64,000 nucleotides of DNA from assembly GCF_000942395.1 (NCBI RefSeq), contig NZ_LN812102.1:1927515-1991514 (forward strand). Reading direction: 5' to 3'. The position numbers were made by a program, and so were the translations under genes. Below are positions 30,010 through 39,676 of the stretch, in pieces. This stretch comes from Risungbinella massiliensis (GTDB lineage Bacteria; Bacillota; Bacilli; Thermoactinomycetales; Thermoactinomycetaceae). Every line of letters starts with the position of its first letter. Position 1 is the stretch's first letter. The notes below the pieces were generated by a model. That model was not told the origin of the DNA. It was given only the letters and a program-made list of their open reading frames with translations, and made no database searches.

Positions 30010-31416
30010 CTATAGTAAAAACATCGCCAATATCGTCGTGACGACAATCCCAACTAATACCGGAACCAGATTCCGCCTAGCCACTTCTATGGGGTCCACT
30101 CCTGCAATGGCAGCAGCAGGTAATAGTGCCCAAGGTACGATCGTTCCCCCACCTACCCAAAGAGAGATGACTTGCCCGAGAGAAGCTAAGGTAGCTACGC
30201 CATGATCAATAGCACCGGCAAAAATAGGGGCAATCGCTCCAATAAGCGCTATCCCCGAATAACCAGAACCATCCAATGCAGCGACTACTCCGATTCCCGA
30301 TACGACCAATGCTCCTATTTGCGGAGTGACCGCAACTAAATTAGTTAATCCAATCCCCAAATCATAGACAATCCCTTTAGACGTAAGGGGTAAGTTTTTT
30401 CCGAACATTTCAAAAAATAGATCGCCACCTAGATAAAAAAAGGAAGCAATCGGAATCACAGGTGCAAATACACGAAAAGCGAAAGCAAAACCACTCGTTA
30501 CAGTTTGAATAGTGTTTTTGAGTCCTTCCTTTGGATTGGAAACGATGCTGATCAATGCAAGAACCAGCATAGAGGTTCCACCAATAAGAGCAGTTGCTTC
30601 GTCTCCTTGAAGCTCAAAAAGGAACATCGCTGCTATATTGCCAGCAAAAGCAAGCAACACCAATCCAGCCAGAATCATTTTTGCTTTACGACTTAGTTGT
30701 TTCTCGTCTGCTTTCACCTCATCTAATTCCGTATTGCTAACTACTTTTAAACCTGTCTCCATCGTAAGTGACCCATTTCTTAGATCTCGGCGAATGAAGT
30801 AGTAAGCCAGAAGTACCGAAACGACTCCCATGCTAATTACAAATGGTACACTTGCAGTTAAAATATCTCCAACTGGCACGTTAGCCGAATCTGCTGTAAT
30901 CTTCGGAGAACCTTGAATTACATAATCTCCAGACAGTGCAATACCATGTCCAAATAAATTCATGGAGATTGCGGTGGCAAGAGGCGGCAACCCTACTTTA
31001 GAAGCAACTGGTAGAAAAAATACCCCCAATAAGGCAACTGCTGGTGAAGGCCAAAAAAACCAAGAGAAGATCATGATAACGATCCCAATCACCCAAAAAG
31101 CTAACATCGGGGTACGAATGATAGAGGTAAAAGGAGCTACCATCATCGCATTGACACCTGATTTTTGGAGAACTTGACTCATCCCTACGATAATGGCAAT
31201 GACCAAGATAATACTAAATAGTTGGTTCGCTGTGTATAAAAAAGTTTGGAAAATTGCAGTGATGGAGTCTATAAAAGAACCTGTGGCAAGGAGGCCTAAA
31301 AGAAAGATCCCGACCGTACAAAGAATAGCTGTATCCAAACGATATACCATACTGATTACAACCAAAACGGTAAATAACAGATAGAACCAATGAACATAAG
31401 TTAACTCGACTCCCAT
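30010..31416 (-). CDS. Putative carboxylate-type secondary transporter (IT-superfamily-like)
   Basis: 468 residues and about 12 hydrophobic segments with two pseudo-repeats. GHGIALSGDYVIQGSPKITA (about residues 150-170) and IAPIFAGAIDHGVATLASLG (about 395-415) look like paired re-entrant hairpin regions of ion-transporter (GntP/CitM/Dcu-like) families. A cytosolic loop with charged residues is at ~210-245. I cannot name the substrate; gluconate- or citrate-type organic acids are possible. It is monocistronic, with a 237-base leader upstream. Confidence 0.6.
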   Translation of the reverse strand: MGVELTYVHWFYLLFTVLVVISMVYRLDTAILCTVGIFLLGLLATGSFIDSITAIFQTFLYTANQLFSIILVIAIIVGMSQVLQKSGVNAMMVAPFTSIIRTPMLAFWVIGIVIMIFSWFFWPSPAVALLGVFFLPVASKVGLPPLATAISMNLFGHGIALSGDYVIQGSPKITADSANVPVGDILTASVPFVISMGVVSVLLAYYFIRRDLRNGSLTMETGLKVVSNTELDEVKADEKQLSRKAKMILAGLVLLAFAGNIAAMFLFELQGDEATALIGGTSMLVLALISIVSNPKEGLKNTIQTVTSGFAFAFRVFAPVIPIASFFYLGGDLFFEMFGKNLPLTSKGIVYDLGIGLTNLVAVTPQIGALVVSGIGVVAALDGSGYSGIALIGAIAPIFAGAIDHGVATLASLGQVISLWVGGGTIVPWALLPAAAIAGVDPIEVARRNLVPVLVGIVVTTILAMFLL

Positions 31417-31653
31417 TTTCCCACCTCCATCAAATGACTTGCTTCATTCATATGCAGATAGACAGGGAACTATTTAAACATTAAAGAGAACGAAATAAAA
31501 AATGAGCAATAGGGACAGCCTTTGAGCTCGGAGCGCAACACAGAGTTTTTATATAAATTTCTATTTTTTGGATATGTTTATATTTTAAGGCAATTCGTTG
31601 CTCCCGTCCATATCAGTTTACCTTTAAATGGATAAATCCAACTATAGTAGGTC

Positions 31654-31918
31654 TTATGTTCGATCAACTTTCAAGAGCCTCTTCCCTATCAAGAATGATG
31701 GTTCAAATTCGCCTATGTCCAACAAAACACCTATATTACTTGGTACCTCTTGGATGGGCTGGACAAAGATATCTATCCCTTTTAGTGTCCATTCTAATTC
31801 TGTGTCCTCTAAAGTTAAAATATCTCCAATCCATAACGCTTCCTTGGGATGGACCATCAAAAATATATCCCCTACCTGGAATGGGGAAGAAATCTTCTAC
31901 CAGTAATTGAAAACTCAT
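31654..31918 (-). pseudogene. Small unassigned gene split by a +1 frameshift
   Basis: ATG at 31918, with GGGAG about 11 bases upstream, opens MSFQLLVEDFF. The frame then departs from the frame that encodes a sensible continuation, PFQVGDIFLMVHPKEALWIG and onward to a stop at 31654. Dropping one C from the CCCC run at 31883-31886 (GGGG on the plus strand) would join both into an ~88-residue hydrophilic protein. It may be a real mutation, a sequencing error in a homopolymer, or programmed frameshifting. Alternatively the second frame begins at the TTG/ATG near 31860, with GGGG upstream. The family is unknown. Confidence 0.55.
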
Positions 31919-31990
31919 AACGTTTCACTCTCCCTCTGATATACATTGCCTAATAGGAATTTATACTTTAGATATTCGATCAGTACATAC

Positions 31991-32017
31991 AAAAAGAACG
32001 AGGTAGCACCTCGCTCT
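31991..32017 (-). terminator. Intrinsic terminator of tdk
   Basis: Minus-strand stem AGA.CGAGGT / ACCTCG.TCT with a 3-base loop, followed by T5. Confidence 0.75.
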
Positions 32018-32037
32018 AGTTGAGTTTATATAATGTA

Positions 32038-32625
32038 TTATACTCGTGCCTCAGTTTTCACCACATGACAATGACGACAGCGTGCCTCATACTGCTCCGA
32101 AGCTCCTACTAGGATAATGGGATCATCCCAATGAGCTGGCTCTCCGTTGATCAGCCGCTGGGTTCGACTAGCAGAATTTCCACACTGTACACAAATTGCT
32201 TGCAACTTGGTAACATACTCTGCGATCGCCAATAACTTTGGGGTAGGTCCAAACGCTTGTCCACGAAAATCTTGATCTAGTCCCGCACAGATTATCCGTT
32301 TCCCTTGATTTGCTAGTTCTTGGCAAATGACAAGAATCTCATCTGTATAAAACTGAACTTCATCAATCGCTACCACATCGACTTCTTCCGTGATATGCTG
32401 TAGAATTTCTTCACTACTTCGAACTGGAATAGCATCAGCTAACAACCCACTATGAGAAGCAATTGCTTCATTATGATATCGATTATCGATTGCTGGTTTA
32501 AATGCCATTACTGTTTGTTTTGCAAAATTAGCTCGGCGAATCCTACGGATCAGCTCTTCACTTTTTCCTGAAAACATCCCACCGCAGATTACCTCAATCC
32601 AACCTTCTCGATGGACAAAATTCAC
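32038..32625 (-). CDS. tdk: Thymidine kinase
   Basis: Phosphorylates thymidine in the salvage pathway; type II (TK1-like) enzyme of about 195 residues. Walker A GGMFSGKS is at residues 15-22, DEVQF follows, and the zinc-binding pairs CVQCG and CRHC lie in the C-terminal part. The start is GTG at 32625 with GGAGGG six bases upstream; an ATG-initiated longer frame would run through the rpmE terminator. The order rho-(M23)-rpmE-tdk matches B. subtilis except for the inserted peptidase. Confidence 0.94.
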   Translation of the reverse strand: MNFVHREGWIEVICGGMFSGKSEELIRRIRRANFAKQTVMAFKPAIDNRYHNEAIASHSGLLADAIPVRSSEEILQHITEEVDVVAIDEVQFYTDEILVICQELANQGKRIICAGLDQDFRGQAFGPTPKLLAIAEYVTKLQAICVQCGNSASRTQRLINGEPAHWDDPIILVGASEQYEARCRHCHVVKTEARV

Positions 32626-32650
32626 CCATTTCCCTCCCAGTAGACAAAAG

Positions 32651-32682
32651 AAAAGGCAAGCGGTTGAGTTCGCTTGCCTTTT
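32651..32682. terminator. Intrinsic terminator of rpmE
   Basis: 12-bp perfect stem AAAAGGCAAGCG / CGCTTGCCTTTT with an 8-base loop, T-rich on the minus side. Confidence 0.85.
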
Positions 32683-32717
32683 CATAAGTCCAAATTAGAA
32701 CTTTATTTAACCAAAGA

Positions 32718-32927
32718 TTACTTGATGTTGTATTTTTTCTTAAAGCGGTCAACACGTCCGCCAGCGTTTACCATTTTTTGTTTTCCAGTATAGAAAGGAT
32801 GGCAAGCGGAGCAAACGTCCACACGTAGGTTTTCGACCGTAGAACCTGTTTCGAACGTGTTCCCACATGCACAAGTAACCGTAGCCGATTTATATGCTGG
32901 ATGAATTCCCGTTTTCATGCTTTTCAC
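32718..32927 (-). CDS. rpmE: Ribosomal protein L31 (zinc-binding C+ form)
   Basis: 69 residues. The paired cysteines CAC and CSAC (in [13 protein letters not shown] and [14 protein letters not shown]) mark the zinc-containing L31 paralogue, replaced by the zinc-free form during zinc starvation in Bacilli. It has a strong extended -10 promoter of its own at 32973-33001 and a terminator after it. It is flanked by tdk and the LysM/M23 gene. Confidence 0.95.
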   Translation of the reverse strand: MKSMKTGIHPAYKSATVTCACGNTFETGSTVENLRVDVCSACHPFYTGKQKMVNAGGRVDRFKKKYNIK

Positions 32928-32972
32928 CTCTTTCCCTTGCCAATCAAAACGTTCTCATGAAACCACTGACAC

Positions 32973-33001
32973 ATTATAGCATGAGCGGTTCGAGACTGCA
33001 A
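32973..33001 (-). promoter_or_regulatory. Predicted sigma-A promoter of rpmE
   Basis: Minus-strand TTGCAG (32996-33001), 17-base spacer, TATAAT (32973-32978) preceded by TGC (extended -10). A 12-base palindrome CGCAAATTTGCG lies at 33026-33037, just upstream. Confidence 0.7.
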
Positions 33002-33083
33002 GGATCAAGGGCTTCTCTATATATACGCAAATTTGCGGAATCACTTTAAAGGGAAGGGTAGAAAGATATTGAATGAGTGCTTT

Positions 33084-34103
33084 TTATTTCAAAAAGTTCG
33101 CCGGATTGTAAGGCTTTCCGTTCTTACGGATTTCAAAATGCAAGTGAACTCCAGTGGAATTCCCGGTACTCCCCATATATCCCACTAAGTCCCCTGTTGA
33201 TAGCTTTTGACCCACTTTAACCTTGATACTACTCAAATGCGCATAGTATGTTACCCAGCCACCGCCGTGATCCACTACTACCAAATTTCCATAGCCATTA
33301 TTGAAATAGGAAGCTTTGGTAACCACACCACTGAGTGCAACTTGAATCGGTGCTTTTGTTTTGGCTGAGTGCCAAATATCCATCCCTTGATGCTGCCTTC
33401 CATTGCGCCATCCAAAAGAACTTGTAATCTGTCCCTTCACCGGCCATTTGAACGTAAATCCTTCTTTTGGTGCTTGAACAGGCCCTTTATGGAACTGAAC
33501 CACTTTGCTACTGGATTTATTTGCTTTGGGAGCATCCTTGCGTACAGATAATTTCGTAAATGATGTCTCTTTTTCGACTTGTTGTGGGCTGACCAATACA
33601 CGAAGGAGCTTTCCTTCTGTCAATGTTTCACCACGAGTCACAGTGGGGTTTAACTGCAACAGAACCTGAAGATCGATCCGATTCTGTTCGGCAAACATTT
33701 CCGTTGTCAGATCGGCAGATGGAACACTCACTAACTTGGTTTGGACTTCTACTTTCAAGTCGTCCCCTGTGGAGATCTTATCTGGGTTGTGAATTTTGTT
33801 GGTACTAGCAATCCCCTCGTAGTTAACTTGAAAGAGATCTCCAATTTTGCTCAGAGTATCACCTTTTTGAACTCGATAAGCTAGCGATTTGGTTTCCACA
33901 CTTGCATCGCCCTGCCAATTGATCGCCACCGGATTTAGGTATTGATAGACAGTTTCTTGGGCATCTTTTTGTAGTTGATCAGCAGTAGTATCCAGTAATT
34001 CAGCTTGAACATTCGGTTCTTCAGCAGAAGCAAGAACAGCCCAAGAAGCTGTCGCGGCACATACAGACAGAGAAGAAGCGATTAACGTGCTTTTCCTAGA
34101 CAT
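33084..34103 (-). CDS. Secreted LysM-M23 peptidoglycan endopeptidase
   Basis: 339 residues from the ATG at 34103 (MSRKSTLIASS), with GAGGTG five bases upstream. An N-terminal signal peptide ends near ALASA-EEP. A LysM domain (YRVQKGDTLSKIGDLFQVN, about residues 76-118) and a second LysM-like segment (about 125-170) precede the C-terminal M23 domain (about 225-335). The metal ligands HQGMDIW and GVHLHFEI are intact, so it should be catalytically active, unlike SpoIIQ-type proteins lacking ligands. It probably trims the cell wall during growth or spore morphogenesis. It is inserted between rho and rpmE, where B. subtilis has no such gene. Confidence 0.88.
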   Translation of the reverse strand: MSRKSTLIASSLSVCAATASWAVLASAEEPNVQAELLDTTADQLQKDAQETVYQYLNPVAINWQGDASVETKSLAYRVQKGDTLSKIGDLFQVNYEGIASTNKIHNPDKISTGDDLKVEVQTKLVSVPSADLTTEMFAEQNRIDLQVLLQLNPTVTRGETLTEGKLLRVLVSPQQVEKETSFTKLSVRKDAPKANKSSSKVVQFHKGPVQAPKEGFTFKWPVKGQITSSFGWRNGRQHQGMDIWHSAKTKAPIQVALSGVVTKASYFNNGYGNLVVVDHGGGWVTYYAHLSSIKVKVGQKLSTGDLVGYMGSTGNSTGVHLHFEIRKNGKPYNPANFLK

Positions 34104-34191
34104 TACAACACCTCGAAGAAAGATGATGGGGTAGCTACCCGAAAACATCTTTATGTACGAATCTCGTGGTGTATGTCAGAAAAATTTATGG

Positions 34192-35463
34192 CTAGGAAAC
34201 TGTTGTTACTTTTCGAGAGGAATTGGGTTCTATTGTTTTTAGGAATTCTTCATTGGATTTGGTTTGTTTCATGCGACGCAAAAAGGCATCTACATATTCG
34301 TTATTATCAGGCATAGAGTTACGGAAAGCCCAGAGACGCTCTAGCTCATTTTTGGAGAGAAGTAGCTCTTCGCGGCGGGTACCGGAGCGACGAATATCAA
34401 TAGCGGGGAAGACACGACGTTCTGCCAGTTTCCGGTCTAGATGTAGTTCTAAGTTACCTGTACCTTTAAACTCTTCATAGATCACATCGTCCATTCGAGA
34501 ACCTGTTTCTACTAGAGCAGTCGCTAAAATCGTGAGACTACCGCCTTCTTCTATATTTCTTGCAGCCCCAAAAAAGCGTTTAGGACGATGGAAAGCTGCT
34601 GGATCAATCCCACCAGACAAAGTTCTACCACTTGGAGGTATCACTAGGTTATAGGCACGAGCCAATCTAGTAACACTGTCAAGCAAAATGACAACATCTT
34701 TTTTATGTTCTACTAGACGTTGTGCACGTTCTAATACTAACTCTGCCACTCTAATGTGATTCTCAGGCATCTCATCAAAGGTAGAGCTAACGACCTCACC
34801 TCGAACAGAACGTTGCATATCGGTTACTTCTTCAGGTCGTTCATCGATCAATAAAACAAATAATTCAATATCAGGGTTATTTTCTGTAATGCTGTTCGCA
34901 ATCTCTTTTAAAAGCATCGTTTTCCCGGCTTTGGGTTGAGCTACAATTAACCCCCGTTGTCCAAGTCCAACTGGTGCCACAAGATCCATGATTCGAGTTG
35001 AAATTTTTTCAGGAATTGTTTCCAAAAGAAGTCGTTTTTGAGGATACAAAGGGGTAAGTGCTGGAAAGTGTAGCCGTTCGGCTGCTTGATTAGGATCCTC
35101 TCCATTCACTGCCTCTACATGTAGCAATCCAAAAAAGCGTTCATTTTCTTTGGGAGCCCTTACTTTTCCAGAGACAAGGTCCCCTGGACGGAGATCAAAG
35201 CGGCGAATCTGAGAAGCGGAAATATAGATATCTTCGGAGGAGGGCAAAAAGTTAATAGGACGAAGAAAACCATATCCTTCTGGTAGTACATCTAAAACAC
35301 CTTGCATAAACATAAATCCATCTTTTTCGGCATGCGCTTTTAAAATCGCAAAAACTAATTCCCTCTTATTCATCTTACTGTAATAGGAGATTTGATACTC
35401 TTTCGCTAGCTTGTAAAGCTCTGTTAACTTACGATTCTCTAAATCACTAATCGTATAATCCAT
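34192..35463 (-). CDS. rho: Transcription termination factor Rho
   Basis: Hexameric RNA-dependent ATPase/helicase ending transcription. 423 residues with the N-terminal helix-bundle, the cold-shock-like RNA-binding domain (about residues 50-120, [15 protein letters not shown]) and the ATPase domain with [12 protein letters not shown] (Walker A, about 172-183) and the Q/R-loop region. It follows glpX as in B. subtilis. Confidence 0.97.
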   Translation of the reverse strand: MDYTISDLENRKLTELYKLAKEYQISYYSKMNKRELVFAILKAHAEKDGFMFMQGVLDVLPEGYGFLRPINFLPSSEDIYISASQIRRFDLRPGDLVSGKVRAPKENERFFGLLHVEAVNGEDPNQAAERLHFPALTPLYPQKRLLLETIPEKISTRIMDLVAPVGLGQRGLIVAQPKAGKTMLLKEIANSITENNPDIELFVLLIDERPEEVTDMQRSVRGEVVSSTFDEMPENHIRVAELVLERAQRLVEHKKDVVILLDSVTRLARAYNLVIPPSGRTLSGGIDPAAFHRPKRFFGAARNIEEGGSLTILATALVETGSRMDDVIYEEFKGTGNLELHLDRKLAERRVFPAIDIRRSGTRREELLLSKNELERLWAFRNSMPDNNEYVDAFLRRMKQTKSNEEFLKTIEPNSSRKVTTVS

Positions 35464-35521
35464 ACTAGTTGTTCACCACATTTCCAATTCAAGTTGTTCC
35501 CTAGATGGGAACAAGATATGC

Positions 35522-36487
35522 TTACTTTAGTACTAAATTAGGCTTTTTCTCTAAACGATGAGAAGCCTCCATAAATCGGACTGTTCCTGTTTTGGCTCGC
35601 ATAACAACAGAGTGCGTATGAGCTTGGTTTCCTTGATAACGTACTCCACGCAATAATTCTCCTTCTGTTACTCCAGTTGCAGCAAAAATCGCGTCGTCCC
35701 CCCGAACTAGATCCTCCATGCGTAGGATTTTTTTCGGATCAGACAATCCCATTTTGATACAACGATCAAATTGTTCTTGATCCTCAGGTACTAGTCTACC
35801 TTGAATCTCTCCACCCAAACATTTGAGTGCTACAGCAGCTAGAACCCCCTCTGGAGCCCCACCAGATCCAAACATGATATCTACATCTGTATCAGCAAAA
35901 GCCGTGTTAAATGCTGCTGCTACATCTCCATCTGGAATCAGCTTAATCCGTGCTCCTGCTTTACGAATTGCTTCAATCAATTTAGCATGCCTTGGACGAT
36001 CTAGCAATACAGCAACTAAGTCTTCTACATCTTTTCCATTTGCTTGGGCAACGGCCTTTAGATTATCTTCCACCGGCGCATCTAATTCGACTTTTCCTAC
36101 TGCTTTTGGGCCTACTGCAATTTTTTCCATATACATGTCAGGAGCATGCAAAAGTCCACCACGTTCCGAGATCGCAACAACCGAAATTGCATTCCATTGC
36201 CCTTTGGCGACAATATTGGTTCCCTCGAGTGGATCTACTGCGACATCCACTTCTGGCATATATCCCAGACCCAACTTTTCCCCAATATACAGCATGGGAG
36301 CCTCGTCCATCTCTCCTTCTCCAATTACTACCGTACCGCGCATGGGAATCGTGTCAAAAACTTTTCGCATTGCAGAAGTAGCTGCTTCGTCTGCTTCATT
36401 CTTCTTGCCATAGCCCATCCAACGTGCAGATGCAATTGCTGCTGCTTCCGTTACACGAACTAATTCCATCGTTAAGCTTCTTTCCAT
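35522..36487 (-). CDS. glpX: Fructose-1,6-bisphosphatase class II
   Basis: Gluconeogenic phosphatase, about 321 residues. Metal-binding motifs [15 protein letters not shown] and [11 protein letters not shown] (about residues 55-95) and [16 protein letters not shown] are intact. I prefer the ATG at 36487 ([10 protein letters not shown]), with GGGG nine bases upstream; the ATG at 36496 abuts that site. In B. subtilis murAB lies between tal and glpX; it is absent here. The 259-base upstream gap includes the tal terminator. Confidence 0.95.
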   Translation of the reverse strand: MERSLTMELVRVTEAAAIASARWMGYGKKNEADEAATSAMRKVFDTIPMRGTVVIGEGEMDEAPMLYIGEKLGLGYMPEVDVAVDPLEGTNIVAKGQWNAISVVAISERGGLLHAPDMYMEKIAVGPKAVGKVELDAPVEDNLKAVAQANGKDVEDLVAVLLDRPRHAKLIEAIRKAGARIKLIPDGDVAAAFNTAFADTDVDIMFGSGGAPEGVLAAVALKCLGGEIQGRLVPEDQEQFDRCIKMGLSDPKKILRMEDLVRGDDAIFAATGVTEGELLRGVRYQGNQAHTHSVVMRAKTGTVRFMEASHRLEKKPNLVLK

Positions 36488-36703
36488 CTTGTTCATCCCC
36501 TATCTCATTATTCCCATACTTGTATTTCTACCAAATTAGTATAATACATTTATGATTAATGTTACACTAATTGGCGCAAGTTCGAAAGAATAATGTTTAC
36601 CAAGAAAAATAAAAAAGAGATAGAATCCTTGGGAATAGGGACTTTTTGAAATATACTCCCTTTCACCATAAAACTCCTTCTTCTAAAAAGAAAAGAATCC
36701 TTA

Positions 36704-36736
36704 CTAAAAAAAGATGTGCAAAAAATCTGCACATCT
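36704..36736 (-). terminator. Intrinsic terminator of tal
   Basis: Minus-strand stem AGATGTGCA / TGCACATCT (9 bp) followed by a run of seven to eight T. Confidence 0.85.
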
Positions 36737-36746
36737 CCTTTTATTA

Positions 36747-37394
36747 TCACCGATTTATATATTTCTTCCAATCTGCTTCAAACTTCTCAATACCTGCATC
36801 TGTTAGCGGATGATGTAATAGTTGTTTCATCACACCAAACGGAATAGTAGCGATATGGGCACCAGCTAAAGCAGCTTGGGTGATATGGGCGGGATGACGT
36901 ACGCTTGCTGCAATAATCTCTGTTGGGATATCATGGATGGCAAATATATTGGCAATTTCCTCTACTAAATCGACTCCATTAAGCGAAATATCATCTAATC
37001 GCCCTAAAAATGGGCTAACATAGCTTGCCCCTGCTCTAGCTGCCATTAATGCTTGATTCCCAGAAAAGATCAAAGTTACGTTCGTTTTGATTCCTTTTTT
37101 GGAGAAATGGGATACTGCCTTTAAGCCCTCTACCGTAATCGGAACCTTAATCGTGATATTAGGAGAGAGCTCAGCAAGACGTTCTCCTTCTTCGATCATG
37201 CCTGCTGAATCAGGGCTTAACACTTCTGCGCTTACCGGTGCATCTACAAACTCTAGGATCTCTTTTAGTACTTCTTCAAAGTCTCGACCAGATTTTGCGA
37301 TCAAACTTGGATTCGTAGTAACTCCAGCCAATAGACCCCACTTATGAACCTCACGAATCTCATCCACTATTGCCGTATCCAAGAAAAATTTCAT
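36747..37394 (-). CDS. tal: Transaldolase (small FSA/TalB-like family)
   Basis: 215 residues from the ATG at 37394 ([13 protein letters not shown]), with AAGGGG nine bases upstream. It belongs to the short transaldolase / fructose-6-phosphate aldolase family. The Schiff-base lysine is in [14 protein letters not shown] (about residue 83-86), and [13 protein letters not shown] follows. It joins the non-oxidative pentose phosphate pathway with glycolysis and lies between fbaA and glpX. Family members can be transaldolase or FSA; gene context favours transaldolase. Confidence 0.92.
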   Translation of the reverse strand: MKFFLDTAIVDEIREVHKWGLLAGVTTNPSLIAKSGRDFEEVLKEILEFVDAPVSAEVLSPDSAGMIEEGERLAELSPNITIKVPITVEGLKAVSHFSKKGIKTNVTLIFSGNQALMAARAGASYVSPFLGRLDDISLNGVDLVEEIANIFAIHDIPTEIIAASVRHPAHITQAALAGAHIATIPFGVMKQLLHHPLTDAGIEKFEADWKKYINR

Positions 37395-37430
37395 CTTTGT
37401 ATGCCCCTTTCTTGTTCCGTAAGTTAGAAA

Positions 37431-37485
37431 AAGCTGGACAATCCGATCCCTTTGCAACATGCCTTGGTCGTTTTGTTCCAGCTTT
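37431..37485 (-). terminator. Intrinsic terminator of fbaA
   Basis: Minus-strand stem AAGCTGGAACAA / TTGTCCAGCTT (one bulge) with a long loop, followed by TTTTTCTAAC. Confidence 0.65.
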
Positions 37486-37522
37486 ATTCTAACTATTTGT
37501 TATACAAATTATGATTCTATTT

Positions 37523-38377
37523 TTACGCTTTGTTGGAGCTACCAAACAAGCGCATTTTTCCTTTTACTACTTCTTTGATTGCGTCACGAGCAGGTCCCAA
37601 GTATTTGCGTGGGTCAATCATGCTTTCGTTTTTAGCAAGTAATTCGCGAACTACTTGTGCACTTGCTACTTGATTTTCAGTGTTTACATTGATTTTGCCT
37701 ACACCCAAAGATACCGCTTTTTGGATCGCTGCATCAGGGACTCCAGACCCACCATGCAGAACGATAGGAGCATCTACTGCTTTGGCTACTTCATCGATAA
37801 TATTGAAATGGATTTTTGGTTCACCTTTGTACATACCATGAGCAGTACCTACGGCAATTGCCAATGCATCTACTTTGGTTTCATTCCAGAAGTGGATCGC
37901 TTCAGCTGGTTTGGCAATCGTTGCATCTTCTTCCGCAACATCCAAATCATCTTCGACACCACCGATTGTACCCAATTCCCCTTCTACGGATACACCTACT
38001 GCATGAGCAGCTTCCACTACTTTTTTGGTTAGACGAATATTTTCTTCAAATGGATGATGGGAACCATCAAACATAACAGAGGAGAAACCAGCACGGATAC
38101 ACTGGATTACTACTTCAAAAGTGCTTCCATGATCTAGATGCAGTGCAATCGGCACATCCGCTTGTTTTGCTGCTACTTCTGCTAGTGCTACTACGTTTTC
38201 TAACCCAATGTAGCGAATTGCACCTTCACTAGCACCAAAGATAATTGGGGAGCGTTCTTCTTTTGCCGCTTCTGTAATTGCTTGGAAATATTCCAAGTTG
38301 TTTACGTTAAACTGTCCAACTGCAAAACCTTCTTTTTTTGCACGGGGCAGGAATGCATTCATCGAAACCAATGCCAT
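37523..38377 (-). CDS. fbaA: Fructose-bisphosphate aldolase class II
   Basis: Zn-dependent glycolytic/gluconeogenic aldolase, 284 residues. Zinc ligands and signatures include PIALHLDHGSTFEVVIQ (about residues 76-92), the GELGTIGGVEDDL segment, GTAHGMYKGEPKI and VLHGGSGVPDAAI. Full length, ATG start. It follows kce and precedes tal. It is an ordinary Bacillales core gene. Confidence 0.97.
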   Translation of the reverse strand: MALVSMNAFLPRAKKEGFAVGQFNVNNLEYFQAITEAAKEERSPIIFGASEGAIRYIGLENVVALAEVAAKQADVPIALHLDHGSTFEVVIQCIRAGFSSVMFDGSHHPFEENIRLTKKVVEAAHAVGVSVEGELGTIGGVEDDLDVAEEDATIAKPAEAIHFWNETKVDALAIAVGTAHGMYKGEPKIHFNIIDEVAKAVDAPIVLHGGSGVPDAAIQKAVSLGVGKINVNTENQVASAQVVRELLAKNESMIDPRKYLGPARDAIKEVVKGKMRLFGSSNKA

Positions 38378-38459
38378 ATGTATTCATCCTTTCAGAGATC
38401 ATTCTCTCTTTACAGTTTGTGCTATATCGGAAATAGCATTCTTATTTATCATATCAAAA

Positions 38460-39269
38460 CTAGACCAACTTCAAAATATGTCTTGCTTCGACAGGAGTCG
38501 CAATTTCCCGCTCCATTTCCCGGGAAATACGTACCATTCGCTCTACTAGCTGTCGATTTGTCGCAAGTTTTTCAGCACGATAAAAAATATTATCTTCTAA
38601 ACCAACACGTACATGTCCACCCATAGCAATAGATAAACTCCCCATAATTAGCTGATGACGCCCGATTCCAGCTACTGTCCAAGTAGCTCCTGCCGGAATT
38701 TGGCTCACACAAAAAAGAAGCTGTTCTGCAGTCGCCGGCATCCCACCAGGCACCCCCATCACAAAATCAAAATGCGGATGGGTCTTGCAATACCCTTTAT
38801 TTACCAAAAAAATCGCATTGGAAATCATCCCTGTATCAAAAATCTCAAACTCAGGATGAACTCGATATCGGTTCATTTCTTCTGCAATTCTCTCCATCGT
38901 CGCTCGATCATTCCAAAATACATCTCGACCAAAGTTCACTGTTCCTGTTGTAAGCGTTGCCATTTCAGGTGAAAGAGTTAGCGGTTGCATCCGCTCTTCA
39001 ACTGACATTCCAACTGCTCCACCCGTTGATACCTGAACGATCACATCACACCGTTCTCGAATCAGTTCCATAGTTTGTTGGTATAAATCACAATCTTGGG
39101 AGGCGTTTCCCTCTTCATCTCGTACGTGTAAATGAACGATGGATGCTCCTGCTTGCCAGACTTCATATGCTTGTGTTGCAATCTCTTCTGGTGTAATCGG
39201 CAAATATGGAGTCTGATCCCTTGTTACTTCTGCTCCCACTAATGCAGCAGTAATAATTAACTTGTCCAT
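38460..39269 (-). CDS. kce: 3-keto-5-aminohexanoate cleavage enzyme (BKACE family)
   Basis: 269 residues from the ATG at 39269 (MDKLIITAALVGAEVTR), with AAAGGAG upstream. Family features include HLHVRDEEGNASQD (metal-binding histidines, about residue 45) and VMGVPGGMPATAEQLL. Kce converts 3-keto-5-aminohexanoate plus acetyl-CoA to 3-aminobutyryl-CoA and acetoacetate in lysine fermentation; other BKACE members act on other beta-keto acids. The adjacent kal gene encodes the next enzyme, which supports the lysine-pathway role. Confidence 0.85.
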   Translation of the reverse strand: MDKLIITAALVGAEVTRDQTPYLPITPEEIATQAYEVWQAGASIVHLHVRDEEGNASQDCDLYQQTMELIRERCDVIVQVSTGGAVGMSVEERMQPLTLSPEMATLTTGTVNFGRDVFWNDRATMERIAEEMNRYRVHPEFEIFDTGMISNAIFLVNKGYCKTHPHFDFVMGVPGGMPATAEQLLFCVSQIPAGATWTVAGIGRHQLIMGSLSIAMGGHVRVGLEDNIFYRAEKLATNRQLVERMVRISREMEREIATPVEARHILKLV

Positions 39270-39274
39270 TTGCC

Positions 39275-39664
39275 TCACTCCTTTTGATTTTCGTCGAACT
39301 TTGGAATCACACATGTCCCTACAGCTTTGGTGACGAGAATCGGAGGATCTATTATTCTAGCAGCAGATGGTCTATTAAGATTTTTGCATGATTCAATAAC
39401 CTTGTAAGCAAAAAACTCCATTTTTCTAGATCGATTTCCTACTTTCTGTATCTTCCCAATCACTTCGATATAATCACCTGCAAAAACCGGAGCGTGAAAC
39501 GCAACTTCTTCATACGCAACAAAAAGCCCCTCATCTCCATCATGACGGATGAGAAGCTCTGTTGCCACATCACCAAATAAAGCCAAAACTCTCGCACCAT
39601 CAACTAGATCGCCGCCATAGTGAGCATCTTGTTGGGACATTCTCACTCTGATTATCGCTTCCAT
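39275..39664 (-). CDS. kal: 3-aminobutyryl-CoA ammonia-lyase
   Basis: 129-residue hotdog-fold enzyme removing ammonia from L-3-aminobutyryl-CoA to give crotonyl-CoA. Family segments are [20 protein letters not shown] and [20 protein letters not shown] (catalytic region), with [22 protein letters not shown] following. It ends 5 bases before the kce start, an evident two-gene unit, and starts 12 bases after spo0F. No kamA or kdd genes are nearby, so the rest of the pathway must be elsewhere. Confidence 0.87.
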   Translation of the reverse strand: MEAIIRVRMSQQDAHYGGDLVDGARVLALFGDVATELLIRHDGDEGLFVAYEEVAFHAPVFAGDYIEVIGKIQKVGNRSRKMEFFAYKVIESCKNLNRPSAARIIDPPILVTKAVGTCVIPKFDENQKE

Positions 39665-39676
39665 CTCACACGCTCC

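Noticed and set aside
35823..36413. 196-codon plus-strand open frame opposite glpX
   Set aside because: It is the mirror of the well-conserved glpX coding sequence, has no ribosome-binding site, and shows a Ser/Pro/Ala pattern typical of an antisense reading.
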